Under the pieces are notes generated by a model that worked only from the letters and a program-made list of their open reading frames with translations, was not told the origin of the DNA and searched no databases. The position numbers were made by a program, and so were the translations under genes. Positions 16,443-24,301 of a stretch of 64,000 nt of DNA are shown piece after piece. Every line of letters begins with the position of its first letter. Position 1 is the first letter of the stretch. Origin of the DNA: Halobaculum gomorrense (GTDB lineage: Archaea; Halobacteriota; Halobacteria; Halobacteriales; Haloferacaceae); the NCBI RefSeq assembly GCF_900129775.1, contig NZ_FQWV01000003.1, positions 248,001 to 312,000 of the forward strand, given 5' to 3'.

Positions 16443-18227
16443 ATGGCTGACGGTGAGAAAGAAACCACGGGCGAGATGTCTGACGGGTTGCAGGTGGAAC
16501 TGTTCCACCCGGAATCCGACCGCGAGCCGGGGGACACCAACTACCAAGGGTACGGGTTCGACGTTCACCCAGTGGTGTTCCCGGTCGCGCTAGTCCTCAT
16601 CGCGGCGTTCATCGCACTCACGATCCTCGGGCCGGAGTTCGGGCTCGACGTGGCGGCCGGCTACACCTGGCTGTTCAACTTCATCGGGAACACGTTCGGC
16701 TGGTTCTACCTGCTGGTGGTGAACATCTTCATCGTCGTGTTGCTGTACTTCGCGTTCAGCAAGTACGGGAACATCAGGATCGGCGGCGTGGAAGCCGAAA
16801 AGGAGTTCAGCGACTTCTCCTGGATGGCGATGCTGTTCAGCGCCGGCATGGGGATCGGCCTCATGTTCTTCAGCGTCCTGGAGCCGGTGTTCTACTTCAC
16901 GAGCCCCCCGGGCTACTGGGGAGTTGAAGCCGGGACCGGCGCGGCCGCGACGGCGGCGATGGCCCAGACGTTCTTCCACTGGGGCTTCCACCCGTGGGCG
17001 ATCTACGGGCTGGTCGGTCTGGGCCTCGCGTTCTTCTCGTTCAATCGGGGGTTACCGCTCACGTTCCGGTCGATCTTCTGGCCACTGCTCGGCGAGCGGA
17101 TCTACGGCTGGGCGGGCCACATCATCGACCTCGTGACGGTGTTCGCGACGCTGTTCGGGCTCGCGACCTCGCTCGGGCTCGGCGTCGCACAGGTGAACTC
17201 CGGGATCCAGTACGTCTCGGTCGAGATCCTCGGCGTCCTGGGGAGCTTCCCGAACAACACCCTGGTCCAAGTGGTGCTCATCGCGGGCATCACCGGTATC
17301 GCGACGCTGTCGGTCGCGGCCGGGCTCGACGGCGGGGTCAAGCGGCTGAGCACGCTGAACCTCTACCTGATGTTCGTGCTGCTCGCCTTCCTCCTCCTCG
17401 TCGGGCCGACCATCTTCGTGCTCGGGGCCTGGATCGAGGGCCTCGGCGCGTACTTCGGTAACGTGGTCGAGCTCGGCTTCTTCCGCGGCGCGATGGCTGC
17501 CGGTGGCGGCACCGTCACCGCGTGGACGGTGTTCTACTGGGGCTGGTGGATCGCGTGGTCGCCGTTCGTCGGGATGTTCATCGCACGCATCTCGAAGGGG
17601 CGGACAGTCCGCGAGTTCGTCATCGGGGTGCTGTTCCTCCCGTCGCTGTTCTCGACGATCTGGCTCGCGACGTTCGGCGGCAGTGCGCTGGCCGACTCCG
17701 TCACCAGCGAGGGTGCCGGAGCGGTCGTCGGCGCGTACAACGAGATGGGGTACGCCGCTTTCGAGACGCTGGGGATGTTCGTGATGCTCGAACAGTACCC
17801 GCTCGGCGCCATCTCGGCGTCGCTCGCGACGCTGCTCGTCATCACGTTCTTCGTCACCTCCTCGGACTCGGGGTCGCTGGTCGTCGACCACCTGACCTCG
17901 GGTGGGAAGCACGACGTGCCGAAGACCCAGCGCGTCTTCTGGGCGGTCACCGAGGGTGCTGTCGCCGCCCTGCTGCTCATCGGCGGCGGGCTGACCGCGC
18001 TCCAGACGGCAGCCATCACGACGGGGTTACCGTTCGCGGTCATCCTGACGTTGATGTGTTACACCGTCTATCTCGGACTCGACAATGAGTACGAGATCCT
18101 CGAATCGGAGGCGTTTGCTGATCGCATCGAGGACATGACCGCCGCGGACGACGTGGACGTCGTCACCTCCGGAAAGGAGACCGTCACGGACATCTCCGAA
18201 CGGGACGACTCCGTGAGCAGCGACTGA
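16443..18227 (+). CDS. BCCT-family betaine/choline/carnitine transporter
   Basis: A 594-residue, roughly 12-span carrier for quaternary ammonium compounds. The first span starts near residue 40 after a short acidic tail. Conserved BCCT elements are seen: MLFSAGMGIGLMFFSVLEPVFYF, FFHWGFHPWAIYGLVGL, and the diagnostic Trp-rich segment FYWGWWIAWSPFVGMFIARISKGR, then SSDSGSLVVDHLTSGG. The C-terminal tail is acidic and could be an osmosensing or regulatory domain. In haloarchaea these carriers import glycine betaine, choline or related osmolytes; the exact substrate cannot be read. The position beside demethylation genes suggests the substrate can also be catabolised. Confidence 0.92.
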   Translation: MADGEKETTGEMSDGLQVELFHPESDREPGDTNYQGYGFDVHPVVFPVALVLIAAFIALTILGPEFGLDVAAGYTWLFNFIGNTFGWFYLLVVNIFIVVLLYFAFSKYGNIRIGGVEAEKEFSDFSWMAMLFSAGMGIGLMFFSVLEPVFYFTSPPGYWGVEAGTGAAATAAMAQTFFHWGFHPWAIYGLVGLGLAFFSFNRGLPLTFRSIFWPLLGERIYGWAGHIIDLVTVFATLFGLATSLGLGVAQVNSGIQYVSVEILGVLGSFPNNTLVQVVLIAGITGIATLSVAAGLDGGVKRLSTLNLYLMFVLLAFLLLVGPTIFVLGAWIEGLGAYFGNVVELGFFRGAMAAGGGTVTAWTVFYWGWWIAWSPFVGMFIARISKGRTVREFVIGVLFLPSLFSTIWLATFGGSALADSVTSEGAGAVVGAYNEMGYAAFETLGMFVMLEQYPLGAISASLATLLVITFFVTSSDSGSLVVDHLTSGGKHDVPKTQRVFWAVTEGAVAALLLIGGGLTALQTAAITTGLPFAVILTLMCYTVYLGLDNEYEILESEAFADRIEDMTAADDVDVVTSGKETVTDISERDDSVSSD

Positions 18228-18312
18228 GCGGCCGTCGACGCGGACCTTTCTTTCGGTGACCCCACCGGCCGGCCAGCGACGCCGCTCCCGCCAGCCCGGC
18301 ACCGTCACCGCC

Positions 18313-18537
18313 TCAGTAGTACTTCCACTCGTCGTCGCTGTCGCCGTGTCTGACCTCCCCGTCGTCGGGCTCTTCGTCGGGCCACTCCACGCCGCCGCCG
18401 CGGAGCTGCTTGTACGCGTACGTGCCGAGCGCGACGACCATGAGGACGAGCACGAGGCTCGCGGCGATCGCGGCGGCCTGGGCGACCGACTCGAGCAGTC
18501 CGCCCCCGAACTGGAGCGGTACGGGACGCATACGCAT
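18313..18537 (-). CDS. Small single-span membrane protein (74 residues)
   Basis: Starting at the ATG whose complement ends at 18537, it encodes a hydrophobic helix (about residues 17-42, SVAQAAAIAASLVLVLMVVALGTYAY) followed by an acidic tail ending DDEWKYY. Small proteins of this form are common beside haloarchaeal transporters but have no assigned role. It converges on the BCCT gene (85 bases between stops). A second ATG six bases downstream is an alternative start. Confidence 0.65.
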   Translation of the reverse strand: MRMRPVPLQFGGGLLESVAQAAAIAASLVLVLMVVALGTYAYKQLRGGGVEWPDEEPDDGEVRHGDSDDEWKYY

Positions 18538-18574
18538 TCTAACGGCCGCTGTGGCGAAGAAGCTTGCCGCCGAC

Positions 18575-19117
18575 TCAGCCGACGGTTCGATCAGTTACCT
18601 CCCGGTCAGCGTGAATCCACCGTCGCGTGAGCCCGCCGAGTCCGACCGCGGCGAGTACGAGCCAGACGCCGGCGGCCGGGAGCGGCGGCAGCACGAGCCA
18701 CGGGAGGGCGCCGAGAACCGCCCCGACCACCGCGCCGACCCACGGGCGACGCGCCCCCTCGACGCCGGTGAGCCACGTTCCGACGACGACGTAGCCGAGC
18801 GCCGCCACGAGGAGCACCGCCACGAGGAGCGCCGCGACGGCGAGCCACGCGATCACCCCGATACGCACGCGGGCGGCCAGCAGGGCGGCGTACACCCCGA
18901 TGAACGCGACCAGCCCGAACGCGACCAGCCCGTAGCCGACCACGAGAAGGGATTCCTCGACGGCGAGATCGACTCCCCGGTCGACGATGGCTGGCCGCCA
19001 GGCGACGAACGCGGTCCCGCCGAGCAAGACCGCCACGAACGAGACGACGGCCCTGACGATCCCGGGCCCGTCGGCGACGATCGAGGGGTCGACGGCCGCA
19101 GGGCCGAACGGAGTCAT
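18575..19117 (-). CDS. Conserved integral membrane protein, unknown function
   Basis: The ATG whose complement ends at 19117 gives 180 residues (MTPFGPAAVDPSIV); a GTG 48 bases upstream is possible but would add an unusual charged extension. Five hydrophobic segments alternate with short loops: about 22-42, 55-80, 85-112, 125-142 and 146-165. It ends with charged RRWIHADREVTD. There is no transport, protease or redox motif. Haloarchaeal paralogues are annotated as hypothetical membrane proteins. It is followed 37 bases downstream by the 74-residue membrane protein on the same strand, and the pair may be cotranscribed. Confidence 0.68.
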   Translation of the reverse strand: MTPFGPAAVDPSIVADGPGIVRAVVSFVAVLLGGTAFVAWRPAIVDRGVDLAVEESLLVVGYGLVAFGLVAFIGVYAALLAARVRIGVIAWLAVAALLVAVLLVAALGYVVVGTWLTGVEGARRPWVGAVVGAVLGALPWLVLPPLPAAGVWLVLAAVGLGGLTRRWIHADREVTDRTVG

Positions 19118-19265
19118 ACCCCACACGTGGGCGAAGCGCCGTGAAAAGGTGTCGGGTGTGGCCACCCGCCGCGACCGGACACCGCCTCGTTCGCGTCGCT
19201 GTCGTGTGTGACGCGGACGATACGGCGAGCCACTTATCCTTCCGGCTCCCCTATCTTACCACGTC

Positions 19266-19694
19266 GTGTCAAGCGCCTTGCGGGCCCTGTTCCGGACGCT
19301 GAAAACCGCCGGGCAGCGGGTCGCGAAACCGCTCCAGCGCGGGGACGGCCCGAACAAGTTCGACCTCTCCTCGGTCGATACGGCGACGACGACGTACGAG
19401 GGGGACGACGGGTGGGCGAAGCGACCGCCGGCGACGCTTGAGTGTCCCCGATGCGGGAGCGACATCCTCCAGCACAACGCACGCGACAGCATCGACTGTC
19501 CGCGCTGCGTCGCGGAGTTCGAATACGAGGAGTTCACCGACCTGGAGCTGCTTCACCTCACCTGTCCGATCTGTGGCAGCCGGATGCTCCACGGCCAGCG
19601 GCATCCCGAGCAGTTCGACATTCCGGAGTGGGCCACCTGTAACGCCTGCCGGTATCACTGGGAGTTCAAACACTCCTACGTCGGCGACAGGTAG
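19266..19694 (+). CDS. Small protein with two zinc-ribbon modules
   Basis: The GTG at 19266 opens a 142-residue frame. A basic N-terminal helix is followed by two zinc-ribbon-like units: CPRCGS with DCPRC (about residues 60-82), and CPICGS with CNAC (about 99-127). Each has paired CxxC knuckles. Proteins of this shape in haloarchaea are unassigned; roles in nucleic-acid or protein contact are common for zinc ribbons. No membrane span. It stands between divergent and convergent small genes and is probably monocistronic. Confidence 0.7.
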   Translation: MSSALRALFRTLKTAGQRVAKPLQRGDGPNKFDLSSVDTATTTYEGDDGWAKRPPATLECPRCGSDILQHNARDSIDCPRCVAEFEYEEFTDLELLHLTCPICGSRMLHGQRHPEQFDIPEWATCNACRYHWEFKHSYVGDR

Positions 19695-19741
19695 CCGCTA
19701 CGCGGGGGAACTATACGTGGGGGCCACGCCTCTCCGGGGTG

Positions 19742-19903
19742 ATGGCCGAGATCCTCCCTGCGGTGCTCGTGGTCGTTGCGATCGGACTGTTCGCGCTCGC
19801 GCTGTGGCTGATGACTGCGGGCCGGTTCGGGTTCGCTGGTGCCGCGTTCCTCTGTGCGAGCATCGCCATCTACGTCCGGGAAACCCTCGCTCAGGAGGGG
19901 TGA
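19742..19903 (+). CDS. Very small membrane protein (53 residues)
   Basis: An ATG-to-TGA frame of 54 codons with strongly haloarchaeal codon use: MAEILPAVLVVVAIGLFALALWLMT then AGRFGFAGAAFLCASIAIYV and a short polar tail. It would form two closely packed membrane helices. It lies 47 bases after the zinc-ribbon gene on the same strand. The function is unknown. The alternating G/C third positions make it unlikely to be chance. Confidence 0.6.
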   Translation: MAEILPAVLVVVAIGLFALALWLMTAGRFGFAGAAFLCASIAIYVRETLAQEG

Positions 19904-19912
19904 TCCGGCGAC

Positions 19913-20353
19913 CTAGTCGTCGACCTGCATCCGGTGGGTGATGACGGGAACCGTCGACGTGCGGACGACCTTGTCGGTCGTTCCGCCGAGGATCCCCCCG
20001 AGTTTCCCCCGGTAGGCGGACCCCATGACGATGGCGTCCATCCCCGAACCTTCCGCGTAGTCGACGATCTCCTCGGAGATCGTGCCGGTGCGGAACGCCG
20101 TCTCACAGTCGACCCCCCGTTCGGTGGCGTACTCGCAGATGTTCCCGAGCACCTCCTCGCCGTACTCCCGGTACTCCTCGCGCATCTCCTCCTCGTCGTC
20201 GCGCAGTGCCAGCGCCCGGGGCGCCCCCGGAAGATCGATGACGTACAGCGCGTGTACCGACGCGCCCAGCGCGGCCGCGAGTTCGATACCGTGTTTAGCC
20301 CCCTTCTGCGCTTCGTCCGTCCCGTCGTACGGGATCAGTATGCTCTCGTACAT
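19913..20353 (-). CDS. Universal stress protein (UspA family)
   Basis: A 146-residue single USP domain. The N-terminus MYESILIPYDGT is the family's first strand and loop, and the C-terminal nucleotide-binding segment GSAYRGKLGGILGGTTDKVVRTSTVPV fits the G-x2-G-x9-G(S/T) pattern of ATP-binding members. Such proteins often neighbour and modulate membrane transporters in haloarchaea; here the next gene upstream is a BCCT carrier on the same strand, 193 bases away, so they may share regulation. The cytosolic role is stress or transport control; the specific partner is inferred. Confidence 0.9.
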   Translation of the reverse strand: MYESILIPYDGTDEAQKGAKHGIELAAALGASVHALYVIDLPGAPRALALRDDEEEMREEYREYGEEVLGNICEYATERGVDCETAFRTGTISEEIVDYAEGSGMDAIVMGSAYRGKLGGILGGTTDKVVRTSTVPVITHRMQVDD

Positions 20354-20545
20354 TTCCCTCGCCTCAACTGGAGTTTTCGAATCAGGAAGAAATAGCTTCC
20401 GGCGACGACGGTGGATCGGGACGGAGGCGCCGGTTGAGCCGCCTCAGGTGCGTTCGCAGGCTCGAAGCACGACATATAATTTTCTTTATGTGATTGCCTG
20501 TAGCCGCGGTCCTGTCCGCTGACCGTCCTCGTGTGACCGGCGCGA

Positions 20546-22396
20546 TCAGTCCTCCTTCGACGGGTCGACGTCGTGGTGGCCGTGGATCGTGGGCAGTTTG
20601 TTCCAGAGCCGCACGACCGGCGAGGTGTGACCACCCTCCTCCCGCCGGAACGTGAGCGTGAGCCCGGCGAGTGCGACCACCGACAGCACGGCGAACGGGC
20701 CGCCGGTGAGCACCGCCATCGCCTGCAGCGTCTCCCCGCCGCCCAGCAGAAGCACCGAGACGGCCACCACGCCCTGGAACCCACCCCAGAAGGCGATGCT
20801 GCCGGGGGTCGGAGCGAGCCCCCGTTCCGAGGAGAGCACGGCGACGACCAGCGTCGAGGTGTCCGCCGAGCTCGTGATGAAGACGACGATCAACGCGAGG
20901 AAAGCGAACACGAGCAGTTCGCCGAGCGGAAGCGCGGCGAGCACGGGGAAGCCGGCGACGGCCTCTGCACCCTCGCTGGCGGCCATCCGTCCGAGCACGT
21001 CCACCGCCCCGCGCCGCTGGACGAACAGCGAGGTGCCACCCATCAGGAGGAACCAGCCCATCGTCGCGGCCGCCGTCGCGACGACACCGGTGAACACGAC
21101 CGTCCTGATCTTCATTCCCCGCGATAGCGCGGCGAGGAAGAGGCCGGCGAAGGGGGCCCACGAGAACCACCACGACCAGTTCCACACGGTCCAGGAAGCG
21201 ACCCACTCATCCCCGAGAAAGAGGCTCATGGGGACGAAGTTCCCGAGGTACGAGCCCAGCGCGGCCGTCCCCTGAGCGGCGACGAACGACCGGGGGCCGA
21301 CCGCGAGGAGGAGGAGCCCGAACAGCCCGAACAGCGCGACGTTGAGGCCGGCGATCCGGCGGATGCCGCGGTTGACGCCGGTCGTCGCCGAGAGCACGTA
21401 GATCAGCGTGAGCCCCCCGACGAACAGCAGCGGCCCGGAGCTCCCGGTTTCGACCCCCCACGTGAAACCGACGCCCGTGAGGAACTGCTGGCCGACCAGC
21501 GCGACGGAGGTGGCGATCCCGCCGATGGTGGCGAAGACCGCCAGCGTGTCCACGAGCCGGGCGGCGGGGGAGTCGAGCCCGTCCACGCCCAGGAACGGCG
21601 CCAGAATCGTCGAGACGCGCAGCGGGGCCCCCCGCTGGAAGACGAAGTAGGCGATGGGAACGCCGATGACGGCGTAGGCGCTCCACGCGGAGACCCCCCA
21701 GTGGAACAGCGCGTACGTCAGCGCCGGCCCGACCGCCCCCGCGGATTCGTGCGTCGCGCCGAAGTACGGGGGTGGCGTCCCGTAGTGGAACAGTGCCTCC
21801 GCGGGCCCCCAGAAGACGATGCCGGCGGCGATACCGGCGGTGAAGACCAGCGTGAAATAGGTCGGGTAGGTGTAGGCCGGCTCGGCGTCGGGCCCGCCCA
21901 ACCTGATCTCCCCCCACGGGCCGACGAGCAGGACGGCACAGTAACAGACGGCGAGTAGCATCGCCCCGAGGAACAGCGGCCCGGTGTCCCGCAGGAGGAC
22001 GTCGCGGACGGCGTTGACCGCGCCGACGGTCGCCGACGGGGCGACGAACTGGAGCGCGAAGAACAGCGTGAACGTCGCCACCGGAACCCCGAGGATGACC
22101 GGATCGTGGCGGGCGAGGAACTCGCCGACGGCCTCGCGCAGCGTCGCCCGGCGGACGCGCAACAGGTAGGCCGCCGCGTTCGACTCCTCCTCGGTCCCGC
22201 CTGGGAGCACGGCGAGGTAACCGAGCCCGGAACCGAAGAACAGCAGCGAGATCACGAGCCACCCCCGGCCGTCCACCGTCGACCCGACGAACGACGGGAA
22301 AAAGAAGCCGGCCGCGACCACCGCGCCCGAAAGGGCACACGTCGGCGCGAGGAGCTGCCGAAGGGTCCGTTCGGCCCCGCCGGTGCCGGTACTCAT
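20546..22396 (-). CDS. Second BCCT-family transporter with N-terminal extension
   Basis: A 616-residue carrier. The core (from about residue 95) keeps BCCT landmarks: FTAGIAAGIVFWGPAEALFHYG, ALFHWGVSAWSAYAVIGVP, the Trp-rich YWNWSWWFSWAPFAGLF region written here as WNWSWWFSWAPFAGLFLAALSRGM, and TSSADTSTLVV. About 90 residues with two predicted spans (around 15-35 and 40-62) precede the core and are not usual for the family. It differs much from the first copy, so a different substrate or coupling ion is likely. It lies beside a universal stress protein gene and an RCK potassium channel gene, all on the minus strand, which suggests an osmotic-adaptation cluster. Confidence 0.88.
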   Translation of the reverse strand: MSTGTGGAERTLRQLLAPTCALSGAVVAAGFFFPSFVGSTVDGRGWLVISLLFFGSGLGYLAVLPGGTEEESNAAAYLLRVRRATLREAVGEFLARHDPVILGVPVATFTLFFALQFVAPSATVGAVNAVRDVLLRDTGPLFLGAMLLAVCYCAVLLVGPWGEIRLGGPDAEPAYTYPTYFTLVFTAGIAAGIVFWGPAEALFHYGTPPPYFGATHESAGAVGPALTYALFHWGVSAWSAYAVIGVPIAYFVFQRGAPLRVSTILAPFLGVDGLDSPAARLVDTLAVFATIGGIATSVALVGQQFLTGVGFTWGVETGSSGPLLFVGGLTLIYVLSATTGVNRGIRRIAGLNVALFGLFGLLLLAVGPRSFVAAQGTAALGSYLGNFVPMSLFLGDEWVASWTVWNWSWWFSWAPFAGLFLAALSRGMKIRTVVFTGVVATAAATMGWFLLMGGTSLFVQRRGAVDVLGRMAASEGAEAVAGFPVLAALPLGELLVFAFLALIVVFITSSADTSTLVVAVLSSERGLAPTPGSIAFWGGFQGVVAVSVLLLGGGETLQAMAVLTGGPFAVLSVVALAGLTLTFRREEGGHTSPVVRLWNKLPTIHGHHDVDPSKED

Positions 22397-22450
22397 CGTT
22401 CGCTACTCGGTACCGAGGGGCAAAGGCGTACCGCCGATGAGGGTCACAGC

Positions 22451-23677
22451 TCAGGTCGCGTCGTCGTCCTGATCGTCCCCGTCGAACAGCGCCGACGCGC
22501 CGAGGACGGTTCGCCCGAGGAGCCGCCCGCCGATCCGGGTCGGGCTGATGACCTCGTCGGCGCCGACGTGACGGAGCTTGTCCGCCTGCTGGCGGTCGCT
22601 CGCGGCGGTGACGATCCGGATGTCCGGGTTCGCCTTCCGAGCGGTGACGACGGCCAGCACGGCTTCCGAGTCGTCGGTCAGCGCGACGACGACACCCCGT
22701 GCCGTGCCGACGTTCGCGTCGTGTAACGCCGCGTCGTCCGTCGGGTCCGCGGTCAGGACGTTCACCCCCTCGGCTTCGAGGTGGCTCGCGGCGTCGCCGT
22801 CGTCGGTGATGACGGCCACGTCCGTCCCGTCGCCCAGTTCCTCGAGGAGCGGTTCCGTCAGGTCGTTGTAGCCGAGCACCAGCACGTGGTCCTCGAGCAG
22901 TGTGAGTTCCGATGCGCTCATGTTTCCGAATGCGGCCGCCATCCGCGACTCGATCGCCGGCGCGACGAGCGAACTCACCGCAATGGTGAACGCGCCCGTG
23001 CCGAAGAGGATCACCGAGAGGGAGAACCACTTGGCCCTGGCTGACAGGGGCGTGATGTCGCCGTAGCCGACCGTCCCGATGGTGACGATCACGTAGTACA
23101 CCGCGTCGCTCCACGACGAGAGGTTCGTGAACTCCGATTGGAGCCCGTAGCTGCCGACGCTGCCGTAGACGACGACGCCGAGGACCGCGGCCAGCGCGGC
23201 GATCTGCAGCGAGGAGAGGTCGAGCGACTCGTCGAACCGCTCCCGGTTCCACACCAACAGCGGGAGCGCGAGGCCGACCGTGGCGAGCAGCGGCACGTCG
23301 GTCGGCTGGAGCGTCACCAGCGGCAAGACGCCGACCGCCGGCAACACGGCGAGCGCGGCGTACCACGCCAGCGCCTTCCCGCGGTTCAACCCGAGCGTGA
23401 TCGGCCCGAGCGCGAACGCACAGAGCACCCCAGCGAACTGAGCGTAGGTCCCGGCCGCGGGCACGACCGCCGCGAGCGGTCCGTCGAGCGGAACGCTCGG
23501 CTGGCTGAGGTTCGAGAGCCCGGCGACGAACGCCAGCACGGTCGCGACGCCGGTGGCGAGGACGGCGGGCTTCGCGCCGGAGACCCGCCGCCAGTCGACG
23601 AGGCGAACCCGGTCGGCGTCGTAGAACAGTCGCTCGAGGGCCGAATCCGGCAGCTCCTCCGGCGGCTCCCCGGCCAT
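22451..23677 (-). CDS. Potassium channel with RCK (TrkA-N) domain
   Basis: A 408-residue protein from the ATG at 23677; an ATG at 23704 would add nine residues, but a TATA-like TTTTATG sits exactly where a leaderless transcript from 23677 needs it. Six to eight N-terminal spans lead into the pore with the selectivity filter TIGTVGYGD (about residue 215). After residue 260 comes a Rossmann RCK domain (DHVLVLGYNDLTEPLLEEL, VAVITDDG, GVVVALTDDSEAVLAVVTARK) that binds nucleotides and gates the pore. It is probably a K+ channel used in ion balance of a salt-in organism. The gene lies 54 bases upstream of the BCCT gene and may be cotranscribed with it. Confidence 0.88.
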   Translation of the reverse strand: MAGEPPEELPDSALERLFYDADRVRLVDWRRVSGAKPAVLATGVATVLAFVAGLSNLSQPSVPLDGPLAAVVPAAGTYAQFAGVLCAFALGPITLGLNRGKALAWYAALAVLPAVGVLPLVTLQPTDVPLLATVGLALPLLVWNRERFDESLDLSSLQIAALAAVLGVVVYGSVGSYGLQSEFTNLSSWSDAVYYVIVTIGTVGYGDITPLSARAKWFSLSVILFGTGAFTIAVSSLVAPAIESRMAAAFGNMSASELTLLEDHVLVLGYNDLTEPLLEELGDGTDVAVITDDGDAASHLEAEGVNVLTADPTDDAALHDANVGTARGVVVALTDDSEAVLAVVTARKANPDIRIVTAASDRQQADKLRHVGADEVISPTRIGGRLLGRTVLGASALFDGDDQDDDAT

Positions 23678-23701
23678 GCTGTCCCTTCTCGGGAGTCGGG
23701 G

Positions 23702-23708
23702 CATAAAA
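23702..23708 (-). promoter_or_regulatory. TATA-like box for the potassium channel gene
   Basis: TTTTATG on the minus strand is centred 28 bases before the ATG at 23677 and decides that start over the ATG embedded in the box itself. Confidence 0.5.
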
Positions 23709-23809
23709 CTTCCACCGCGGGGGGACCCCCGGGGTCGAGACGCGACCACATCGTATAATCTGTCTTATATTTCGTGTTTGCCCCGATCTCGCCGGTCGCT
23801 GTCGGTACG

Positions 23810-23815
23810 TATATT
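23810..23815 (+). promoter_or_regulatory. TATA-like box for ridA
   Basis: TATATT is centred about 27 bases before the GTG at 23840, supporting a leaderless transcript and that GTG as the start. Confidence 0.5.
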
Positions 23816-23839
23816 CCGCTCCCGACGGACAGGCCGACC

Positions 23840-24220
23840 GTGAAACGGATCATCAGTACCGACGACGCCCCCGCGGCCGTCGGCGCGTATAGTCAGGCGA
23901 CGACGAACGGCGACCTCCTCTTCACCGCCGGCCAGCTCCCGCTCACGACCGACGGCGAGCTGCTCGACGACGAGTCGGTCGCCGTCCAGACCGAACAGTG
24001 TCTCGACAACGTGGCCGCCATCCTCGAATCCGAGGGGCTCGACCTCGGCGATGCACTGAAACTGACCATCTTCCTCGACGACATCGAGGACTTCGACGAG
24101 ATGAACGAGACGTACGGCGGCTACTTCGACGACGAGCCGCCGGCGCGCAGCGCCGTCGAGGTCGGGAACGTTCCGAAGGGCGCCGCCCTGGAGATCGAGG
24201 CCATCGCCGACGCATCCTGA
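23840..24220 (+). CDS. ridA: RidA-family enamine/imine deaminase
   Basis: The GTG at 23840 gives 126 residues (MKRIISTDDAPAAVGAYSQA), the usual RidA length; a longer reading has an atypical N-terminus and is placed upstream of the TATA box. Conserved RidA elements are GAYSQA, FTAGQLPL and the C-terminal PARSAVEVGNVPKGAALEIEAIA, where the Arg of the PARSAVEV motif binds the substrate carboxylate. RidA hydrolyses reactive enamines and imines released by PLP enzymes such as threonine ammonia-lyase, which is encoded in this window at 14.9 kb. It converges on the formate dehydrogenase gene. Confidence 0.9.
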   Translation: MKRIISTDDAPAAVGAYSQATTNGDLLFTAGQLPLTTDGELLDDESVAVQTEQCLDNVAAILESEGLDLGDALKLTIFLDDIEDFDEMNETYGGYFDDEPPARSAVEVGNVPKGAALEIEAIADAS

Positions 24221-24301
24221 CGCCCTCGGCGACTTTCGTATCAATAAGCATCGGTCACGCAGTCGCGGCGATCCCGGACGGGTCGGCGCGGACGACCGCG
24301 G

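Noticed and set aside
21207-23366. 719-codon minus-strand frame overlapping the BCCT and channel genes
   Set aside because: It is a frame shadow of two recognised genes; the translation is Arg/Gly-rich and lacks motifs.
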